From the NCBI GenBank assembly GCA_016219015.1, contig JACRCL010000016.1, forward strand, positions 124,001 to 188,000: a stretch of 64,000 nucleotides of DNA. Reading direction: 5' to 3'. Below the pieces are notes generated by a model. The model made no database searches. It was not told the origin of the DNA and was given only the letters and a program-made list of their open reading frames with translations. Below, one piece after another: positions 60,001 through 64,000 of the stretch (position 1 is the first letter of the stretch; each line of letters opens with the position of its first letter). A program made the translations under genes and the position numbers. The DNA is from Deltaproteobacteria bacterium (GTDB lineage: Bacteria > Desulfobacterota > GWC2-55-46).

Positions 60001-61740
60001 TCACCTCTTGAACATCTCCTCTACTTCTTCCTTTGAGAGCCTCTTTACAACGGGCCTCCCGTGAGGGCAGTGGCCGGCGAAGTCGACGTCGGCAAGGCTT
60101 TTAAGCAAGGCCCTCGCCTCTTCCCTCGTAAGAGTCCTCTGGCCTCGTATTACGCTGTGGCAGGCTATCCTCATTAAGGCCTCTTCGATGCTCTCCTCGG
60201 CGCCGACGGTGCCCGCGCCGCTCAAGTCCTTGGATACGGCCTTTATGAGCGCGGAGGCATCCCTTGATGATAGTATATCGGGCACGGACTTAATCATGAA
60301 GGTCTGCCCGCCCAGGGACGGCGACGGCCCGAAGTCTTCTACCTCGAAGCCGAGCCTCCCGAGGGAATCTAAGGTGGCGGTTAAATAGTCCCTCTCCTCG
60401 GGGGTCGTCTCCACGCGCTCGGGTATGAGGAGCATCTGCCCCCTTACGCCCCCTCCGTAATACCTTTCTTTCAATCTCTCGAACGCTATCCTCTCGGCGG
60501 CGCCGTGCTGGTCGATTATGTAGAAAAAATCCTCACCCTGGGCCACGAGGAACTCGCCCCAGAGCTGGCCCACGGGCTCAAGGGAGGCAAGCTCCGGGTT
60601 TTTTGCCTCTTTTAAACCCTCATCGAAGACCAGAGGCCCCGTTCTTACGGCGTATCCGGCGTTAATTTCCGCGGCCCTTTGGGAGGGCTGAAAGGGGGAG
60701 GGCGCAAAGCCCCTCCTCGCGAACGGGCCGTTGCTATCGGCGCGGTCGATCTTCCCCGGCAAAGGTCCGGAGGCGAACGCGCCTCTGACCGCGGCCTTTA
60801 CGGTGTCGTAGACGAATCTCGGGTTTTTGAACCGTACTTCGCTCTTGGTGGGGTGGATGTTTACGTCGACATCCTCCGGGGGCGTCTTAAGGTCGAGCGC
60901 GGCGAAGGGGTATCTGCCGTCGATTATGGCCCCGTACCCTTCAATTATAGCATGGTTTACGGCTTTGTCGCGGACCGCGCGGCCGTTTACGAAAGTGTGC
61001 AGGGCCTTCGAGTTCGGATAGGAGAGCTCATGCGAGCCTATGTAGCCGTTTATATGCGGGCCCCTGACCTCGACCACCTTCTTCGCGACATCGGCCCCGA
61101 AGAGGTCGGCTATCCTCTCCTTAAGCGTGCCGGGCGGGGCCTCCACGGGCCTCGACGAGCCGTGGACGAGCCTGAACCTTATGGAAGGGTTGGCAAGGGC
61201 CAGGGTCTTAAAGATATCCGCTATCCTCGCGAACTCGGATTCCGGCGAGCGGAGGAACTTGAGCCTTGCCGGGGTATTATAGAAAAGGTCTTTTACCTCG
61301 ATAGACGTGCCCTCAGGGCAGCCGTCGTCGGATACCTCCGGGGGGCTGCCGCCGTCTATCGTGACGCATGTCCCCGCGATCTCACCCGGCCGCCGCGTCT
61401 TCAATACGACCTTCGCGACCGCCGCTATCGACGCGAGCGCCTCGCCCCTGAAGCCCATCGTGCTTATGCGATCGAGGTCTTCCTCTTTTGATATCTTGGA
61501 TGTTGCGTGGCGGTAGAAGGCGAGCGGGGCGTCCTCTTTCGAGATGCCCTCGCCGTTATCGACGACCCTTATGAGGCGCTTTCCTCCCTCGGTTATGTAT
61601 ACTGAGATGGCGGTGGCTCCGGCGTCGATGGAGTTCTCAATCAACTCCTTTACCGCGGAGGCGGGCCTGTCCACGACCTCGCCGGCCGCTATCTTGGAGG
61701 CGAGGGTCGGGTCGAGGATGTGTATTTTTCGATTGGGCAT
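60001..61740 (-). CDS. mutL: DNA mismatch repair protein MutL
   Basis: GHKL ATPase of mismatch repair, 579 residues. ATP motifs IAAGEVVDRPASAVKELIENSIDAG, VDNGEGIS and TMGFRGEALASI, then LFYNTPARLKFL. The C-terminal dimerisation/endonuclease region has QGEDFFYIIDQHGAAERI. The endonuclease motif DQHA(X)2E(X)4E reads here as DQHGAAERIAFE, with Gly in place of Ala and the glutamates present, and CHSVIRGQ and CPHGRPV lie near the end. No mutS in view. Confidence 0.96.
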   Translation of the reverse strand: MPNRKIHILDPTLASKIAAGEVVDRPASAVKELIENSIDAGATAISVYITEGGKRLIRVVDNGEGISKEDAPLAFYRHATSKISKEEDLDRISTMGFRGEALASIAAVAKVVLKTRRPGEIAGTCVTIDGGSPPEVSDDGCPEGTSIEVKDLFYNTPARLKFLRSPESEFARIADIFKTLALANPSIRFRLVHGSSRPVEAPPGTLKERIADLFGADVAKKVVEVRGPHINGYIGSHELSYPNSKALHTFVNGRAVRDKAVNHAIIEGYGAIIDGRYPFAALDLKTPPEDVDVNIHPTKSEVRFKNPRFVYDTVKAAVRGAFASGPLPGKIDRADSNGPFARRGFAPSPFQPSQRAAEINAGYAVRTGPLVFDEGLKEAKNPELASLEPVGQLWGEFLVAQGEDFFYIIDQHGAAERIAFERLKERYYGGGVRGQMLLIPERVETTPEERDYLTATLDSLGRLGFEVEDFGPSPSLGGQTFMIKSVPDILSSRDASALIKAVSKDLSGAGTVGAEESIEEALMRIACHSVIRGQRTLTREEARALLKSLADVDFAGHCPHGRPVVKRLSKEEVEEMFKR

Positions 61741-61756
61741 TTTTTTTAGACGCGCT

Positions 61757-62407
61757 TTACAGATATGCCTTGAGCGGGCAACTGCCGCAAAGCGGCTCCC
61801 TGTTCTTGCAGAAATATTTCCCGGTCCTTACGATGAGCGCGTGGTACTCGTTGAAGACTTGCGCGTCAGGGCCGAGGTTCTCCGTAAAGAGCGATTTGAC
61901 CTCTTCATAACCGGCGTCAATTTTAACGAGCTTATGGCGCGAGAAGATCCGCTTAGTATAGGCGTCTACCACGAACTCCGGGTGGTTTGCCGCGTAAAGG
62001 ACGATAGAATCAGCCGTCTCGGGGCCGATGCCGTTTATCGACAGGAGCTCTTCCCTGAGAGCAGGGGCGTCCTTTTTCAAAAGCCTGCTTAAGTTGCCGC
62101 CGTGTTTTTCAAAGAGGCGGTCCAGGAAATTTTTGAGCCGCTTCGCCTTTACGTTGAAATATCCGGCCGGTCTTATATGCGCGGCAAGCTCTCCGGCCTT
62201 GAGCGCGTGCAGCCTTTTCGGCGTGAGGAGCTTTTCTTTCTTGAGGTTGGCGATCGCCTTCTCGACGTTCGACCATGACGTGTTCTGGGTGAGTATCGCG
62301 CCGATGATGACCTCGAAGGGCGTCTCCCCCGGCCACCAGCCCTGCGGCCCGAAGGCATTGAACATGGCCGAATAGAAGGCCTTTAATTTAGCCTCTTCTT
62401 TCTTCAT
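61757..62407 (-). CDS. Endonuclease III-like DNA glycosylase (MagIII-like) with three-cysteine tail
   Basis: A 216-residue HhH-GPD glycosylase. The HhH region reads LSINGIGPETADSIVLYAANHPEFVVDAY. The catalytic Asp is kept (VVDAY), but the lysine that gives EndoIII its lyase activity (normally in GVGRKTA) is Glu, as in 3-methyladenine glycosylase III. The 4Fe-4S tail C-x6-C-x2-C is followed by PLKAYL and stop, so the fourth cysteine is missing. The substrate is likely an alkylated base; that is inference. Confidence 0.85.
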   Translation of the reverse strand: MKKEEAKLKAFYSAMFNAFGPQGWWPGETPFEVIIGAILTQNTSWSNVEKAIANLKKEKLLTPKRLHALKAGELAAHIRPAGYFNVKAKRLKNFLDRLFEKHGGNLSRLLKKDAPALREELLSINGIGPETADSIVLYAANHPEFVVDAYTKRIFSRHKLVKIDAGYEEVKSLFTENLGPDAQVFNEYHALIVRTGKYFCKNREPLCGSCPLKAYL

Positions 62408-62416
62408 AGCTGGTCC

Positions 62417-62545
62417 AGGCTGCTCAAAAAGTCCCGGTTGTCATTCTGAGGAGCCGAAGGCGACGAAGAATCTCGTACCATGCTTGCTTCGAGATTCTTC
62501 CCCTTCGCTTCGCTCAGGGCTTCGGCTCACACGCTCAGAATGACG
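62417..62545. repeat. R1 fragment joined to R3 repeat copy 5
   Basis: CAGGCTGCTCAAAAAGTCCC (R1 left end) runs into a complete R3 (62441-62545, TGTCATTCTGAGGAGCC to ACGCTCAGAATGACG). Confidence 0.8.
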
Positions 62546-62571
62546 GACTAAAATGGTTTTTCCCGCCCCTG

Positions 62572-63450
62572 CTAAAGGCTTTTAAGCCTCTCGACTTCCT
62601 TAATGGTAAGCAGCCTGTACTGGCCGGGGTTGAGGCTCCCGAGCTTTAGGCCGGCGAACTCGATCCTCTTCAATTTGGCCACAGGGTGCCCTATGGCAAG
62701 GCACATCCTCTTGACCAGCCTGTTCCTCCCCTCGGTCACCGTAAGCTCTATCCAGGAGTTCTCCTGTGTCTTTCTTATGAAGCGGGCCTTTGCCGGGAGC
62801 GTCTTGCCGTCTTCGAGGTAGACGCCTTTTTCCAGCTTCCGGATCTCCTCCTGCGTGGGCACGTCCTTTACCTTTACCAGGTACTTCTTGGGGACGTCGA
62901 ACTTCGGGTGGATGAGCCTGTTGGCGAGGTCTCCGTCATTGGTAAGGAGGAGCACCCCTTCGGCGTCGTAGTCGAGCCTCCCGACGGGGAATACGCGGGT
63001 TTTGCTTTTTATGAGGTCTACCACGACCGGCCTTTTAAGCGGGTCCGAGACGGAGCTTATGTAGCCTTTGGGCTTGTTGAGCAGGATGTACGCAGGCGGG
63101 CCTTTGTGGGAGATGTTCCTGCCGTCTACCTCTATTTTGTCCTTGAGCGGGTCGGCCTTCGCTCCGAGCTCGTCCACGACCCGGCCGTTCACCTTGACCC
63201 TGCCTTCGATTATAAGCTCTTCGGCCTTGCGCCGCGAGGTGACGCCCGCGTCAGCGATTATCTTCTGGAGCCTAAGAGGACCTGCCTCCGTCGCTTCCTT
63301 CTTCTCCGGGGCCCGCTTCGTTGTGGTCTTCGGGGCCTTCTTCGCCGGGAGCTGGCTCTTCCACTCGCCCTTTGTCCTCGGCTTGGCTTCCGGAGCTGTC
63401 TTGAACGGCGTCCGTGCTTGTGTCCTGGGCCTGGGCGTTTTCTTCCCCAT
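62572..63450 (-). CDS. rluB: Pseudouridine synthase RluB with long basic N-terminal extension
   Basis: Modifies 23S rRNA in helix 89 (E. coli U2605). Residues about 1-50 are a Lys/Arg/Pro-rich extension (KKTPRPRTQARTPFK ... KRAPEKKEATEAG). S4 domain from LRLQKIIADAGVTSRRKAEELI, catalytic Asp in VGRLDYDAEGVLLLTN, then TVTEGRNRLVKRM. GGAGGAAG lies six bases before the ATG, and no later start precedes the S4 domain. The first 179 bp lie inside scpB in another frame, encoding the basic extension opposite ScpB's acidic tail. Confidence 0.95.
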   Translation of the reverse strand: MGKKTPRPRTQARTPFKTAPEAKPRTKGEWKSQLPAKKAPKTTTKRAPEKKEATEAGPLRLQKIIADAGVTSRRKAEELIIEGRVKVNGRVVDELGAKADPLKDKIEVDGRNISHKGPPAYILLNKPKGYISSVSDPLKRPVVVDLIKSKTRVFPVGRLDYDAEGVLLLTNDGDLANRLIHPKFDVPKKYLVKVKDVPTQEEIRKLEKGVYLEDGKTLPAKARFIRKTQENSWIELTVTEGRNRLVKRMCLAIGHPVAKLKRIEFAGLKLGSLNPGQYRLLTIKEVERLKSL

Positions 63451-63982
63451 TTTCTTCCTCCATCTTCTGTATATCCTTGAGGCTCGGCAGGCAGGACAGG
63501 TCCTTCAGGTCGAAGGTCTCGAGGAACTCCCTTGTGGTGCCGTACACTACGGGCCTGCCGGGGACCTCTTTCCGCCCCACTATCTTTATGAACCTCTTAT
63601 CCATAAGGGTGGCGAGCACCCCGCCGGAATCGACCCCCCTTATCGCCTCGAGCTCGCCCCTCGTGACGGGCTGCTTGTATGCTACTATCGCGAGGCTTTC
63701 CATCGCGGCCTTGCTTATCTTCTGAAGGCCGATCTTAAAGAGCCTCCTGAGCCACGGCGCGAACTCGGGGTTCGTCCTGAACTGGAAGCCCCCGGCGGCC
63801 TCCTCCATGAGGACCCCCCCGGCCCTTGCCCTGTAGTCCTCCATGAGCTCGCTGAGCGCGGCCTTTATTTCGTTCTTGTCTTCGCCTTCGAGCACGCTTG
63901 CCATCTTGTCAAGGCTAAGGGCGGTATCCGCGGCGAATATCAGGGCCTCTATCACGGCCTTAAGATTGGGTCTATCGAGCAC
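63272..63982 (-). CDS. scpB: Segregation and condensation protein B (ScpB)
   Basis: Kleisin-associated winged-helix subunit of the SMC-ScpA-ScpB condensin. GTG start (M-L-D-R-P-N-L-K-A-V-I-E-A-L). Core motifs VIEALIFAADTALSLDKM, ESLAIVAYKQPVTRGELEAIRGVDS and VPGRPVVYGTT. The domain ends about residue 175, and a 60-residue acidic, disordered tail (EEENGEENAQAQ ... GEEGPEDHNEAGPGEEG) follows, mostly within the overlap with rluB. Confidence 0.95.
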   Translation of the reverse strand: MLDRPNLKAVIEALIFAADTALSLDKMASVLEGEDKNEIKAALSELMEDYRARAGGVLMEEAAGGFQFRTNPEFAPWLRRLFKIGLQKISKAAMESLAIVAYKQPVTRGELEAIRGVDSGGVLATLMDKRFIKIVGRKEVPGRPVVYGTTREFLETFDLKDLSCLPSLKDIQKMEEENGEENAQAQDTSTDAVQDSSGSQAEDKGRVEEPAPGEEGPEDHNEAGPGEEGSDGGRSS

Positions 63983-64000
63983 TGGAAGCCTCTTTCTTCT
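63972..64000 (-). CDS. Possible 3' end of scpA (runs off the window)
   Basis: In the minus-strand frame offset from scpB, the last codons read K-K-E-A-S-S-A-R and stop TAG (63974-63972), overlapping the scpB start. scpA usually lies directly before scpB with such an overlap. Too short to identify on its own. Confidence 0.35.

Overview
The window looks like a chromosomal segment of an anaerobic or microaerophilic Gram-negative bacterium, most likely a deltaproteobacterial/Desulfobacterota-like or Nitrospirota-like lineage. Sequence alone does not settle the phylum. The reasons are: a siroheme-dependent heme route (bifunctional CobA-HemD, precorrin-2 dehydrogenase, AhbD-type radical SAM heme synthase and no HemE/F/G/H), a cytochrome cd1 nitrite reductase, sulfhydrogenase-like HydB/HydG subunits, a heme-c sensor kinase, outer-membrane porin and lipoprotein signals, and GC-rich coding with frequent AGG (Arg) and ATA (Ile) codons.

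Layout. 1-8.1 kb: hemL (5' end outside the window), uppP, a 58-residue DUF4177-like protein, the leftward operon cobA-hemD/hemB/ahbD, an apparently unannotated structured small RNA, and an RluE-like pseudouridine synthase. 8.2-10 kb: an AT-rich patch with an unknown membrane protein, a HigBA-type toxin-antitoxin pair with a palindromic operator, and tRNA-Met. 10-18 kb: a secreted VCBS protein, a 2Fe-2S ferredoxin, an orphan DNA methyltransferase, then the rightward tetrapyrrole run precorrin-2 dehydrogenase/CcsA-like/hemA/hemC. 18-24.9 kb: unknown secreted and membrane proteins, a DUF2249-hemerythrin protein, a glycosyltransferase and methyltransferase pair, a KimA-like permease and a SlyD-like FKBP. 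24.9-36.4 kb: LigD and Ku (bacterial NHEJ), NirS, a beta-CASP nuclease, a radical SAM/SPASM protein, SAP and YHS small proteins, a DUF2249-NifU fusion and an HD-GYP protein. 36.6-47.3 kb: DUF1540, SAM hydrolase, Dtd, PfkB kinase, a flavin disulfide reductase, a TVP38 membrane protein, a response regulator with HD-GYP, a heme-c histidine kinase, a porin and a PstS-like protein. 47.6-64 kb: a radical SAM protein, RNase III, MtaB, MnmA, IscRSU with a recognisable IscR box, the HydB/HydG pair, PgsA, MiaA, a phosphoesterase, MutL, an EndoIII-like glycosylase, RluB and ScpB.

How they work together: HemL, HemA, HemB, HemC, CobA-HemD and precorrin-2 dehydrogenase lead from glutamyl-tRNA to siroheme, and AhbD finishes heme b. 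CcsA-type machinery would attach heme to NirS and to the heme-c kinase. DUF2249 proteins, NirS and the Isc system fit a lifestyle exposed to nitrite, NO or redox stress.

The most distinctive feature is the density of dispersed palindromic repeats. One family (R1) sits immediately after stop codons. Another (R2) is a 128-142 bp hairpin element found six times, including inside the hemA-hemC and ku-ligD gaps. Other points of interest are a promoter-terminator-bounded RNA with a predicted kissing-loop fold (7369-7452) and a 179-bp out-of-frame overlap in which ScpB's acidic tail and RluB's basic tail share DNA.
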